Source of the DNA: Ciona savignyi
Lineage: Eukaryota; Chordata; Ascidiacea; Phlebobranchia; Cionidae
Direction of reading: 5' to 3'
Length of the DNA: 64,000 bases
Assembly (NCBI GenBank): GCA_000149265.1
Contig: CH003412.1
Location: 3,023,853-3,087,852 of the forward strand
Shown piece after piece: positions 25,301 through 36,810 of the stretch (the stretch's first letter is position 1; each line of letters starts with the position of its first letter). The position numbers and the translations under genes were made by a program. The notes under the pieces were generated by a model. It did not search any database. It was given only the letters and a program-made list of their open reading frames with translations, and was not told the origin of the DNA.

Positions 25301-26156
25301 ATGTTTCTCTCCTGTATGGACAAACATAAAAGGATTAACACACAGGAAATCATCAGATCACCTCGAACAAAATTTTGTAAATCAAATAGAAAAATGTTAC
25401 CATTTATTTTGTCTTTCTTTAATTTCGCTTTGATAAATTCAGTGATAACAGCAATTCTGGTAAAAGAATAATTAATGTAATTCAAAAAAATTGACACAAA
25501 AAATTTTCATGTGGCCATTTTTTGTCTTTGTCTTCTTGGGTTAGGAACATGGCAACTCGAGTCAATAGATTTAAATACAACTAAAAAGCTTAAGATAAAC
25601 CAAATACAAAAAGGCATGACGCTGTATTTTTTTTTTCATATTTACCACTTTAGAGACAAAACTGATCTTATCATTTCACTTAATATTTTCAATGAGGGGT
25701 ATACAAACGAAGCAAATGTTTGAGTTTTTTTTAATTTTGGTAAAAAGTTTTTTTAAATTTTGGTAAAACACAATATATCCAGTGGGTATAGGAGATGCAC
25801 AACCAACCGGTAGCTATTTAGCTAGTTACCTATCACGAATCTGCACCCCTTTTGATGAAAGGCAATGTACTAAACCACTAATCTATTCCGTGGGCATCAT
25901 GTTGCAAGAGTTTTTGATGATAAAAACTTGAATATAGTCGGTAACCCAACTGTTGCGGGTGATATTGTTACATGAACAGGTGTATGGAAAAGAGTAAGGG
26001 TAATAATATATCTTAACCATGTTTAAGTATGCACACTTACGTGACATCTCTGTTGAATTCCTGAACAGGGTTATAAAACACGCTGTTTTCGCTGGGAAAT
26101 AATATTGAAGCTTTGCCTTCTTTCACATAAGTACATTTATCTTTCGTTTCGGTCAT
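19330..26156 (-). CDS. TRMT1: tRNA (guanine26-N2)-dimethyltransferase
   Basis: Fourteen exons, all with GT/AG borders: 26041-26156, 25401-25456, 24689-24780, 24074-24261, 23609-23724, 23099-23211, 22631-22779, 22412-22495, 22046-22115, 21334-21468, 21006-21091, 20551-20659, 19851-20050, 19330-19447. They join to 543 residues. The enzyme makes N2,N2-dimethylguanosine at position 26 of tRNAs using S-adenosylmethionine. Seen: the conserved N-terminus [15 protein letters not shown] motif [11 protein letters not shown] (94-104), catalytic-site DPYG (170-173), [11 protein letters not shown], a CxxC pair at 285/288 and another at 320/323 that should bind zinc, and NWGPKSRAK near the end. Human TRMT1 (659 residues) also has a C-terminal CCCH finger. 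Here the tail is only Lys-rich. Intron 2 contains an assembly gap and a SINE. Confidence 0.96.
19500..19520. repeat. short perfect hairpin in last TRMT1 intron
   Basis: CACCCATT and AATGGGTG are perfect complements around a 5-base loop, about 50 bp beyond the last TRMT1 exon. Small enough to be chance. Confidence 0.4.
25036..25135. other. assembly gap (100 N)
   Basis: Exactly 100 undetermined bases inside TRMT1 intron 2. The length looks like a default filler, so the true size is unknown. A SINE body begins directly after it, so collapse at a repeat is a likely cause. Confidence 0.95.
25136..25292 (+). repeat. SINE family 1, 3' part next to the gap
   Basis: Starts within 'ttaatgggttcgag' and runs through 'acacactgcaatagctccgg' to 'tatcctatccta'. 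The head is lost in the gap. Confidence 0.8.
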
Positions 26157-26384
26157 TGTTACTAGATAGATTTGGAAACAATTAAAAAAATATCTGTTGA
26201 CATTACATTCTAAAAATTAGCACGCATATTTAAAGGGGGAATACCCGAGAGAAGGAAATATATGAACGGTTGCTTTGTGGGGTAAATGAATGGTTAGCGA
26301 AGATACATATTTCTATACTGTGACAACCGTAAAAACAGGCGGAAATATTAAAGTTGACAAACACTAGTCCTACCGAACAGCTTC

Positions 26385-26640
26385 TAAGGTTAGTGCTTCG
26401 CCTTGCAAAATAAAGTTTCAAAATTAAACTGGTCGCTAGCTCGGCCTATTCGTTGTTGTTTTTCAGTGAGGTACTTACAGCATTTTTTTCTGATTCCAGT
26501 GAATTAATGGGTTGTACTAACCTAAAATAATGGCTTTATCTTAAACAACACTCTACAAATGCTTTGGTGACCTGACGGTGGGCGTAAAGTTATCTGGCAA
26601 ATGCACGTTTAAAACGCCCCTTGCGTTTTTTATTTCCCAT
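26385..26640 (+). repeat. SINE family 1, strongly decayed copy
   Basis: Recognisable blocks in order: 'aaactggtcgctagct', 'gtgaattaatgggttgtac', 'caacactctacaaatgct' and 'gacctgacggtgggcg'. It lies about 230 bp upstream of the TRMT1 start codon. Confidence 0.65.
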
Positions 26641-27619
26641 ACTAGTCTACTGTGGTCATTGCTATAATCATAGCATATTACTATTCTACTGTGGCTATTG
26701 CTATCTCCTGTTTGGGAGACATCAACTCAATCACTACAATGATGATACGACCACAGCGACGTATATTCCAGTACATCAGCAAACCAATCAATACCAACCA
26801 GACGACTACATTCCTTCCTCACAACAACCATGTTCTGGACTGTGCGAAAGAGTCCATCGCTGCCCCACGCGAAACCTCTAGTAGTTCATCCATTAATAAG
26901 CGCGGTGAAACACCATTCAAAAAGCAGTACGAATCCAAACGCAGAACGCTGCACATCAAGATAGACAACTAGTGGTATCCATGGTAGCTGGAGGGATGCA
27001 GTCGTCGAACCAACGGAAGAAAAGGGGGGCCAGTCAATACGTCCAGCCACTACATACCCCTAAAACGACTGGTATGCGGCCAGCCGCTGATTTAAATCAC
27101 AACTTTGTATGCGCATGATCAAGTCAATAGAATGAAGCTTCACTCCGTTGACATTACGTCCACATTTTCATCACTCAATATCACGTCCTACGCATGAGCT
27201 GTTTCTGAAGGGTTGTTGATGTTAAGTACAAAAGCGCACATTTCATTTTAAGTCGTATTAGAATTTATTATTTTAAGTTAAACGATATATAAATTCATAT
27301 ACAATACTAGAGAGTGTCAACCACGTGTTAACCATCACTATTTGTAAAACACATGTTGTATGCCATATATTCATGCTACAGGGCCCCTAACCACAATTTG
27401 TATTTTATACACTGAGTATGTAGTTTTTGTTTCTGCAAGCATAAACGCATGGGTCCCATAGTTAACAAACCAAACTTATTTTCCATGTTTAGTTTAATAA
27501 AGAATAAACGTCTTAAATTTACGAACATTTCAACAAAAATGTTTAAATTATAGCTTCTTTTCAAGCGCTGTAGTGAAAGAAAGCTAAATTCCCAAAACAG
27601 TCCGATTTAGTTTTTTATT
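26641..27619. other. intergenic, unassigned GC-richer patch
   Basis: Between about 26750 and 27080 the DNA is richer in GC than its surroundings and contains a plus-strand open frame (26652-26972, GTG start) with low-complexity Ser/Thr/Asn stretches. I recognise no family. It could be a fragment of a mobile element or an unfound exon. The rest is AT-rich with nothing seen. Confidence 0.4.
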
Positions 27620-29110
27620 GTTTCAGGGAATTCCCATGGGTTAAGTAGATAAGTTTTTGTTTTTACATAAGTAAGTCATGTTATGTAACAATTCTTAAAG
27701 TTTTAATCTGATTTGTCGACTTCTTTTTGGAGATGTTGGTGCGATAGGCTATGGCATGCCTGTCACAATCACAATTCAGAAACATATCTTCGTTTCATGG
27801 AAATTAACCTATAAGGAGGCCTAAATGTTTACTATTTTTTAATTGGAACAGAGTGTCTAATGTTTTAACATTTTACCGAATTTTAATAAAATTTCAAGCG
27901 CCGTTCAAGCGCTATGGCTACAAAATCTAATTTATTAGAAAAAAACGTTTTGGTTTTTAACGTCTGAGGGGAATTCCCCTAGATTCATTACCCACATTTT
28001 TGGTTTCTGCATATACAGACCGTGTTGTCTTACAAATGTCCAATTTTCATTGCGATTTCATTACTCCTTTTGGTAGATGTCGAGGCGACATGGCATGCTT
28101 GTCACAATCATGATATAAGAACATATCCTATTTTTTGGGTATTTCCCTTGGTAATTTTAATTTTTCTTTTAAGTGTTAAATCAGTGACTAATGCACTTAC
28201 ATTCCACCAAATCTGATTTAAATTGTAACGACCGTTCACGCCCTATGCCCAAAAAAGCTATTTTTTAGAAAAAATAGCGTTTTGGTTTTTAAGGTCTAAG
28301 GGGAATTTCCCTAGATTCATCACCCCAAAATTTTGGTTTCTGCATATCTAGACCATGTTTTCTTACAAATGTCAAATTTTCATTGCGATTCCATTACTTC
28401 TGTTGGTTGATGTCGGGGCGACATGGCATGCCTGTCACAATCATGATTTGAGAACAAAATCCTATTTTTTGGGGTATTTCCCTAAGTAATTTTTTATGTT
28501 TTTTAATTGTATAATCAGTGACTAATGCACTTACATTGCACCAAATCTGGTTCAAATTGTAGCATCCGTTTAAGCGCTATGACCAAAAAAGACTATTTTT
28601 TTAGAAAAAAATACCGTTTTGGTTTTTAACGACCCAGGGGAATTCCCCTGTATTTATTAACCAAAATTTTGGTTTCTGCTTATCTAGAACATGTTGTCTA
28701 ACAAATAACAAAGTTTGATTGCGATTCTAGTTTTCCTTCTGGTAGATGTCGGGGCGACATGGCGTGCTTGTCACAATCATGATTTGAGAACAAAAGCTTA
28801 TTTTTTAGGGTATTTCCCTAGGTAATTTTTTTATTTCTTTCAAGTGTTAAATCGGTTACTAATTCACTTACATTTCACCAAGTCTGATTCAAATTGGAGC
28901 TGCCGTTCAAGCGCTATGCACAAAAAAGCTAATTTTTTAGAAAAAATTACCGTTTTGGATTTTAGCGTCCCAGGGGAATTCCCCTGTTTTTATCTCCCAA
29001 AATTTTGGTTTCTGTTCATCTAGGACATGTTGTCTAACAAATGGCAAAGTCTCATTGCGATTCCATTATTTCTTCTGGTAGATGTCGGGGCGACATGCCA
29101 TGCCTGTCAA
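27620..29110 (+). repeat. tandem array of about 335-bp units
   Basis: The motif 'ggggaattcccct' or a close variant marks unit starts at 27968, 28300, 28637 and 28973, giving spacings of 332, 337 and 336 bp. A more diverged unit precedes them (from about 27620) and the last unit is cut off near 29110. Each unit repeats 'ttttggtttctg', 'ggtagatgtcggggcgacatgg', 'cctgtcacaatcatgat' and 'gccgttcaagcgctatg'. Units also share a frame for a signal-peptide-like sequence (see findings). Confidence 0.92.
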
Positions 29111-29119
29111 GCGTTTGAC

Positions 29120-29158
29120 GAAAAAAAAGAAAAAAAAAAAAAAAGAAAAAAAAAAAAC
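29120..29158 (+). repeat. A-rich low-complexity tract
   Basis: About 39 bases of A broken by a few G, at the end of the tandem array. Confidence 0.9.
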
Positions 29159-29276
29159 GGACAAAAACAATATGTGTCCCATTTTTCCAAATGGGACCCA
29201 TAAATATATGTATTACAGCCTTTATACGATTATAGTCAGTTAGTAAGCAATATAATTTCAGATGTTTTTTTTTCAT

Positions 29277-30260
29277 TTATAACATGAGAAATCCATCTTC
29301 TACATTGTCTCCGCTTTCTTTTATAAAATTGCAGTCACCGGTGTAAAAAGCTTGCCCACTGATCTGTACGATCACTTCGTTATTGCTATTGACCCGCTCG
29401 GTTATCTCGGCTGAAAACTTTGATTTTGTGATTGGGTTGCGAAAAACCTTGCTCTCGCCGACCGCGACTTGTCCTTTGGCGAACATCAAGGCCATTCTTG
29501 CAGTTGTGCCGGATCCACAGGGTGAACGATCTGCGGTGCCTTTTCCGTACAAGCACAGTGTTTTTGCTTCTGAATCACCTTTGTCCTCGGTAAACAAGAC
29601 ACCATAGAGAAAAGATGCCTCCTTTCCGTCTGGATGAATAATGGAAATCTGATCTTCAGCCATTTTCTTAACCTCCATAGCAGCGGCAATTATATCATTC
29701 AAGGGGGAAGTCTCAAACGATAGTTTGACAGCGGACAGTGGCAAAACTGCATAAAAAGCTCCTCCGTACGATACATCCACAGTGACTTTTCCGTAGCTCG
29801 GTAAATCCAGGACGATACCCAATTTATAGGAATAAGAAGGAACGCTGTGAAATCGAGCTTTGCCACTAACACCACCAGAGCAGGCGACATAAACTTTCAC
29901 AAGGCCACACGGGCATTGTATATTCACCTGAGTCTCCGGCTCTTTATATTCCACGAGTTTGTTATCCACGCAATACCTCCCTAAAGCAATGATAGCATGG
30001 CCGCACATAGTGGTGTAACCTGTGGTGTTCAAGAACAAAAACGCAGCATCGGCTTCAGGCAAATCGGGTTTTAAAGCCCAAGCACCAAACATGCTTGAGC
30101 AGCCCCGTGGTTCTTGCATTACCAGCTTTCGGATGTAATCCAGGTTCTCCTTAATGTACGACATCTTGTCCAGAATTGTGTCACCTAAAATAGCAGGGAA
30201 GCCTGACTCGATAATTCTCAACGGATGGCATGCAGTGTGCATCTCAATCGTCCGAATCAT
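29277..30260 (-). CDS. L3HYPDH: proline racemase family enzyme with two active-site cysteines
   Basis: Single exon, 327 residues, near the usual family length. The family includes proline racemase, 4-hydroxyproline 2-epimerase (two catalytic Cys) and the animal trans-3-hydroxy-L-proline dehydratase (Cys plus Thr). Overall sequence, such as MCGHAIIALGRY (85-96), resembles the animal dehydratase. Yet the second active-site motif is DRSPCGSGTTARMA with Cys248, where the human dehydratase has Thr. The first cysteine is Cys86 in MCGH. Both acid/base thiols are thus present, which favours racemase or epimerase chemistry (inference from the known effect of this position). No signal peptide or targeting sequence is obvious, so it is probably cytosolic. 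The absence of introns is unusual among its neighbours. Confidence 0.93.
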   Translation of the reverse strand: MIRTIEMHTACHPLRIIESGFPAILGDTILDKMSYIKENLDYIRKLVMQEPRGCSSMFGAWALKPDLPEADAAFLFLNTTGYTTMCGHAIIALGRYCVDNKLVEYKEPETQVNIQCPCGLVKVYVACSGGVSGKARFHSVPSYSYKLGIVLDLPSYGKVTVDVSYGGAFYAVLPLSAVKLSFETSPLNDIIAAAMEVKKMAEDQISIIHPDGKEASFLYGVLFTEDKGDSEAKTLCLYGKGTADRSPCGSGTTARMALMFAKGQVAVGESKVFRNPITKSKFSAEITERVNSNNEVIVQISGQAFYTGDCNFIKESGDNVEDGFLML

Positions 30261-31870
30261 ATTGCAATGTTTTTCCTTTCAATATTATATAAACTGGTAG
30301 AAACTAAACAAAAGACGATGAAATATAAAAATGGATATATGATAAATTATCAAACTAGTGTGGGAAGCCGTTGCAGGACGCTTGCCTATTGTGCTAGATT
30401 GTTCCTTGTCCCCAGGTAATCCAGTTACAACACCTGATGATATCTGCGATTACCTACGCGCTGTCTTAAATCTCAGAGATGCGCTAACTAATTGAGGTTT
30501 TCGGGGTGAACGTCCTCTACTTGACTACTGTCTTCTGTGGTTTAACGATAAAGCTTTAATAGTTTAATAATATCAATTGTATTGAGCAATTGACGCGATT
30601 AACTTAGTACCAGTTTCGAGTTAAATCGTTAGATGTTTCAACGACACAGATTTTAAATAAACTCTCAGTAATCGTCACATACAAGATGTTTCTTAATGTG
30701 TCTCTCTCTAAGTAGGAACTCCCTTTTCCCTGAGCCAAATTGAAATAAACTTATAACGACTTTTGTCTAACTTCAGTCATGTAGGACAAATGCTATTGCC
30801 CTGGAAACTGTGTTTAAATTGAAACCTATCTCATGTAGGCCTGTATAGTCCGCACATTCTTTATGCATTAGTGGATATGTCCGGTTAATATGCAAGCTCA
30901 TTGAAATCATGAAATGACGTTTCGCCGGCCTGATTTACACTGCACTCAATATATGCTAAAAGTGTAATAAGGAAACGGTAGCGCCTATCCTTTTGCATGC
31001 ATTTACAAATTTTCGTTTCTAAACGGAAGGGGAGGTAACTGTGAACAAATATTTAACCAATACACACAATGCACAAAATACGAACTTTGTACTGGCCAGC
31101 GAGACAAAATATCCATTTATGTAAAGTCTAAATCGACTATTCGAATGATGGTTTAGTCAATTTTGTTGAGCAAATCACAACAACCTGATTCACACCAAAA
31201 CGACTGTTTTTATGCGGCGATTCACATCAGTCCCATTTTGACGCGGACAACATGTCGCTTACGAATAATTTGTTGCATAACTTTTATTTATATCTATAAT
31301 TTTAAGTGTATATTGACATTAACGCAAAAAGTCCCACCGAAAAACTTTGGTTTGAAACTTAAACGACGCGGTTACGACAAGAAAATGTCTGTGAATCAGC
31401 CAAACATGCTATCCTACAATGAGAAGCAGTACAATGTAAAAATTGCCAGGTCAAAACCTGGTCGCGGCGAACTGGGTAGAGGAGCACGATCTACGAAAAG
31501 TACATCACACTGCATCAGCTCCAGTAATCCGGCAAAACTGGTTCAAGAAATGTAATCTCGCCGGCCTTGAGCAAGTGTAACACGTTTTACACAATCTATT
31601 TATTTAGTTAATAATTTCATTCTAATTACCACCTGATCTACCTCTCTCCTGTCAATTTACCCACGGTCAAAGATTTGCCGTAATTATACCTCAAGGACTG
31701 TGCACGTGGTCTGTCACAATGCGTTGACAATCAAGGAAAAACAATTTTTTAATATTGGTCTCTTGAGGAAAAGCTGTTTTGCTTTGTATGATCAACAGAA
31801 ATCACGGTACTAAATTAATAATAGTAATAAGAATAAACAATATTATATAATGTGATGAGGAAATAACACG
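30261..31870. other. intergenic, one decayed SINE fragment
   Basis: No gene recognised. At about 31440-31540 there are decayed SINE family-1 blocks ('acatcacactgcatcagctc'). At about 31211-31244 there is a segment similar to 1521-1554. Confidence 0.5.
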
Positions 31871-34800
31871 TTAGTTCGCATTCTCCAAAATAACCGCGAT
31901 GCCCTGTCCACCCCCAATACAAGCCGAACCGACCGCATACTTCAGGTTTTGGGACCTGGAAAATAAGTAAATTTTAACCTGAAATTAATCTACAATTGAA
32001 AACAGGTAATGTCTAGTGGGTTAAATGAAAAGGCATTCGTTTTTTTACATTAAACTTCTATAACATTTATTAATGAGAACATACTACTTTCTTTTTTTTA
32101 TAATAGAAAATGGTGCAAGAACAATTTAAAACAATAACCAGAAATAGAGAAAATAGAGTTTGGTGGCATAAATTTTTTAACAAAAGGTAAAAAACGCAAT
32201 ACAACTGGGACCAGACCGCCGTTAGCAGTGACTATTTTTTTTTGTTAATAAGAATAACATACTGTAATTGGTGAGCCAGATGTGCAGTTATTCTGTTGCC
32301 GGAAGCACCTAGTGGATGACCCAAAGCGATGGCACCTCCACACAGGTTGGTTTTTGCTGGGTCCAAACCAAGTTCCTTCTGCACAGCCAGAAATTGTGGA
32401 GCAAAAGCCTCGTTTACCTTAAAAACATTTATGGTTAATTACGTGCAAATGACTTTACAGAAGAGTTGAAATGATCACAAAATTGGATTTTTATTATGTA
32501 CGCAGTAAGAGGACATACATGATAACAATAAATAAACAGGCACAGCAGATAAGGCAACAAAAAAACCAGGTCCCCCAAGTCTGTTGCCTCTTCATAAAGT
32601 TATAGCACACTTCTTTTCTAAACTTCAGATTAAGGCAGTGTACAGTCTACAAAAGCAAACAAAACACCTATTCAGGGTCGGACTTTGTACCAGTTATTGG
32701 ACAATTCTTATTTACATAGTATGAAAGTATATTTGAGCAAATTATCAAACAAAAAGAAAACTTTTTGGACTTGTAACGGGATTAAACTAAAACATTAAAA
32801 GCTAAGAATCGGATTTACCTAAAAAATAAGTATTTGCAATATCCATTCAAAAGCATGTGACATACCTCACAAAGGTCCATATCTGATAATTTCAAGTTGG
32901 CCGCTTTCAGTGCATTTTGTACAGCAGCTACTGGCCCAATGCCCATGATTGTTGGCTCGCAGCCAACAGAATTAAATGACACAAGCCGTGCGAGTGGTTT
33001 AAGGTTATGCTTCTGACATGCCTCTTCGGTGGCCAAAAGCACAGCAGAAGCTCCATCGCATACTCCCTGATATGTGAAAAAAAGAAAATAAACAGCATAT
33101 TTAGAACACTTAATGCTGATTTTGTTTATGTGTAAGAGAAGATTGTGTATTATTAATTAACCACCTGGAGGGAAGCCAAATACAAGACATTATATTTTCA
33201 GAGTCTAAATTAACACAGTGTACTGGGTAATTATTAATTTCAGAAATTAGTCACATTCACAAATATGTTACAGGACAACCCATTACAATTATTTTACTGT
33301 TACGCCCTACTTCTTGCTCTAGAAAAAACAAAAATCAAATAACTTACACTAGCATTTCCAGCACTGACAGTTCCATTTTTCTTAAATACGGTTGGAAGTT
33401 TGGCAAGCTGTTCCATTGTAACAGTTGGTCTTGGATGCTCATCAGCCGAAAACTCCACCGGTCCTTTCCGTGATTTCAATGTCATTTTTATTATCTCCGG
33501 CTCGAACTTTCCAGTCTTTTGAGCTGTAAAAGGGCAAGTTTACAAAGGGTCACCCCAGGAAATTGCTCTTTTTGTGATAATTAGTTCAAATATTGTCTTT
33601 TTGGCATTCAGGGTTATTTTTTAATGTTTATAGTAATAAATCAGGTAGGTAAAGGACAGATTCCTCACATTTGTCCTATCATTACAAAAATAGACAGCCA
33701 AGAAAAAATTGTTTATCTTTGTCAATGTGTCCATATAATGTATTTTTAGCATCCAGGTATGTTTTTCTAATGTTTATAGTAAATCATGGCAATAACAGAT
33801 ACCTTCTCCCCATCTCTGCTGTGTGAGCAAGGCATAAGAATCTGTGTCTTCTCGCGTTATTCCATATTTTTCTGCTAGGTTCTCTGCTGTCACACCCATT
33901 GGTGTTTTACAGTACATGTCGGTTAATCCAGTCCATAGAGAGTCTTCAAGCTAAGTACAAAAAATATAGACAGTCCCACAGTTCATTAAAAAACAAGACA
34001 GTCCAACAATTCAATATAAAAGGATTTTAAATTAAACACTATTTTAGCATAAGATTAATTATAATATTGCAGTATGTTACCCTCGAGTAAAACCAGTTTT
34101 ACTACTTAGATCAACCAAAAAAAGTTATATCCATTGTCCACCATTAAAATCTACAATTGGGATTAATATATATTTGAAACTGGGTAAATGCCATTTGAAA
34201 AATTAGTGTTAGTTAAAATTTTAAAGGTAAAAAACTAAATACTTCAGCATTAACACTGAAATTAAAAAGTTAAAGGAGAAAGCAGAATAACGTAATGTAG
34301 TACATAACAACATGTACCTTAAGGTCAACGCCCAATTTTGTGCCAAAGCGAGCATCCCTGAGTATATAGGGCGACTGGCTCATGTTCTCAGATCCACCAC
34401 ATAATGAGATGGAACCTATGCCCAACTCTAACTCCTGTGCGCCAGATATAACGGACTGGAAACCTGAGCCACATAGCCGATTTACAGTGAGTGCAGGCAC
34501 GTGGGTAGGAATGCCAACACGAAGAGCAGAATGTCTTGCAATGTAGGCTGAATCAGCAGAACTCTATAATGTAAATTTATACTTTACTTTTATCAATGGC
34601 ATAGTAGGTTACCGTTTACATAGGGTGGAGAACTGTGAAAATGTTAAAACAAAATAAAAAAGCAATCCTATGTGCTAGTTGTGTGTTTGTTTTAGTTTGT
34701 ATGTGTAAAGTGACCCAACAGTTTTGGCTTCTTAAATACCATAGATAAGGTAATTATGTATATTACTTATCATCACCTGGCTGGTGGCATCTGATATTGT

Positions 34801-35464
34801 AGTCCTTTCCTTTCCTACGAGTCAAATTAGCCATCCTACTTGTTTAAGCTAGCAGGCAAAGCTGTTTGGCAAAGATTTAAAATGGGAAAAGCTATTTCAT
34901 AACAATTAAAATATTTCAGAAAAGAATTCTCGGCAATCTCGTTACCTGCATAACATTTCCAACAAATACCGAATCGACGTTTTCAGGAGCAAGATTGACT
35001 GCTTCCAGGGTTGCTTTATTGGCAATTACTTGAAGATCATTTGCTGTATGACCCTTAAGTGCACCGCCAAATGCCCCAAATGGGGTTCTTTTAGCGGAGA
35101 CAATGAAAATCCCTGAAAGTTAAAACAGTTATTTTTCCGCACAGTACAATATTGATGTGTAAGTATACATATACTATTGTTGCAATAGAACAAATGTAGG
35201 ATGCTGCCTTACTAAAAGGTGAAAATAAAACACTGTTTATAAAAATATGCTTATTTTAAACCCAAGCGCATCCTAGCAATGTTGAGTTTAAAACCCGCGG
35301 AATATGGAATTTTAAAACATTATTAGCTACCATTTTATTCAAATTTTGCAGTAGACTACATTTTAACCAGTCCTCCATTTAAATTTCATAAGAGGTTATA
35401 TCTTTAGGTAGCACATTACTTAAATTCAAGCTACATTGGGTCACTTACCTTTTCGAAGAGCCAT
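31871..35464 (-). CDS. ACAA2: mitochondrial 3-ketoacyl-CoA thiolase
   Basis: Eight exons: 35449-35464, 34946-35112, 34318-34563, 33803-33950, 33348-33523, 32866-33066, 32263-32417, 31871-31955. The protein has 397 residues, the same as human ACAA2. It carries out the last, thiolytic step of mitochondrial fatty-acid beta-oxidation. Catalytic residues are all present: Cys92 in NRLCGSG, His352 in GHPLG and Cys382 in CIGGGQG, at the same numbers as in human. VNEAFAPQ (from 319) is the usual thiolase motif. The N-terminus [20 protein letters not shown] is uncleaved-type, as in the human enzyme. The first coding exon is only 16 bases. Confidence 0.97.
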
Positions 35465-36204
35465 TGTAGAAAAATAAATAAAACGACTACACTACACAAC
35501 TCAGCGTTCATGCAAAGAAAATTATAATGCACCGTTTGCGTTTTGAAGGTGTTTCGCTTGAACCCGAGTAGCTTATGTACAATTTAAAATTTGTATGATG
35601 TTATATCAATTCTAATATTAACATTCTTCAATTAAACATGTGTTACACTTCTTAGTCTAAAATTTAGAAAAAATATCATAAAACACAATTAAAAATATTT
35701 GCATAATTTATTAAAAAAACAAGAGATATCTTTTAGTTCTATCATCAAAAACTCGGGTTTAACTACATCTCATGGTTGTAATAAAGGGGAATAACCTGGA
35801 AAAATAAAAAAGTTTGATTGAAAAGTCAGTTCGCGACCTCTAATTTTGATAAACTTCCTAAACTATTTTATCTACAAAATTGAACAATACAATTGTAGAA
35901 ATAAACAATTTATTTCATTATTTTACACGTAACCGCACACCAGCAAGAACCCTTGCAAAGTAATGTACTCAGGAGTCGGGGACTTATCTCCAGTTCTTCA
36001 TACAACTTTTGAACCATATATCGGCTAAATGGCGATGCACTAACCCACCATGTTATGCCGCCAGTATTTTATTCCCTTTTATTGTTAAATCTTAAACATA
36101 GTAAGTTAGCGCACTGAAATTGGTAGGTGTTTTATTGCACATTTTTAATCGCAGTGCTGGATCACATTGGTTAATATTGCTGGATAAAGTCTGATGCTTA
36201 AATT
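35465..36204. other. intergenic, nothing recognised
   Basis: AT-rich. It contains the promoter side of ACAA2 and ends at the left LTR of the element at 36205. Confidence 0.5.
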
Positions 36205-36810
36205 TGTGGGCTCGCGCTTTTTAAAGCAGATTGCTTGTAGTTGGCTGACCGAGGCGTTAGCTGAGCTTGTTTAGGCTGGCTGCCTAACGGTCTTTCGCGA
36301 GCTGCGCAGCGGAAAGTCTATTCTCCACAGATCGCACACTAATAATTATAGTGACCACGATTTGTACTGTCTTAATCTCAAATTCAAGGTCTATAACTCT
36401 TGATACAGTTTAGTCGTATTCTGCGTCTCATTCAATATACGGTTTATTCTCGAAGCGAGTTACTTAGTACGTTATACAGCATAACGCAAGTTATCTCAAG
36501 TACGTTATTGTAGGTTATTATTTTTTAGGTTATATAAATTTCCAGAATATATAGGGAATTTACAAGGTGCGAAAAGTTTACGTGCCAGACGTTTCACATC
36601 TGCACGTTTTACTAACTGTGGGAAATTAGGTGAAAAACTATGTTAACGATTTAAACTGCGGGAATACAAAGGCCCGTTCAAGGTGATAATTACGTAACGG
36701 GTAATAATATGGGAGAGTCGGAAAACTTCAAATGCAAAAATAAACGACGTAAAAACACAAAATATTTAGGACATAAAATAAAACAAATATAGATTATACG
36801 AAATGCTACA
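36205..36810 (+). repeat. left LTR of the 36-kb element
   Basis: 606 bp, TG...CA ends, nearly identical to 38427-39036. Confidence 0.88.

Noticed and set aside
26652-26972. Frame of about 107 codons with Ser-rich stretch
   Set aside because: GTG start, low-complexity composition, overlapping frames equally open; not enough to call a gene.
29052-29276. Minus-strand frame with a long Phe run
   Set aside because: The Phe run is the poly-A tract read backwards; it is an artefact of low complexity.
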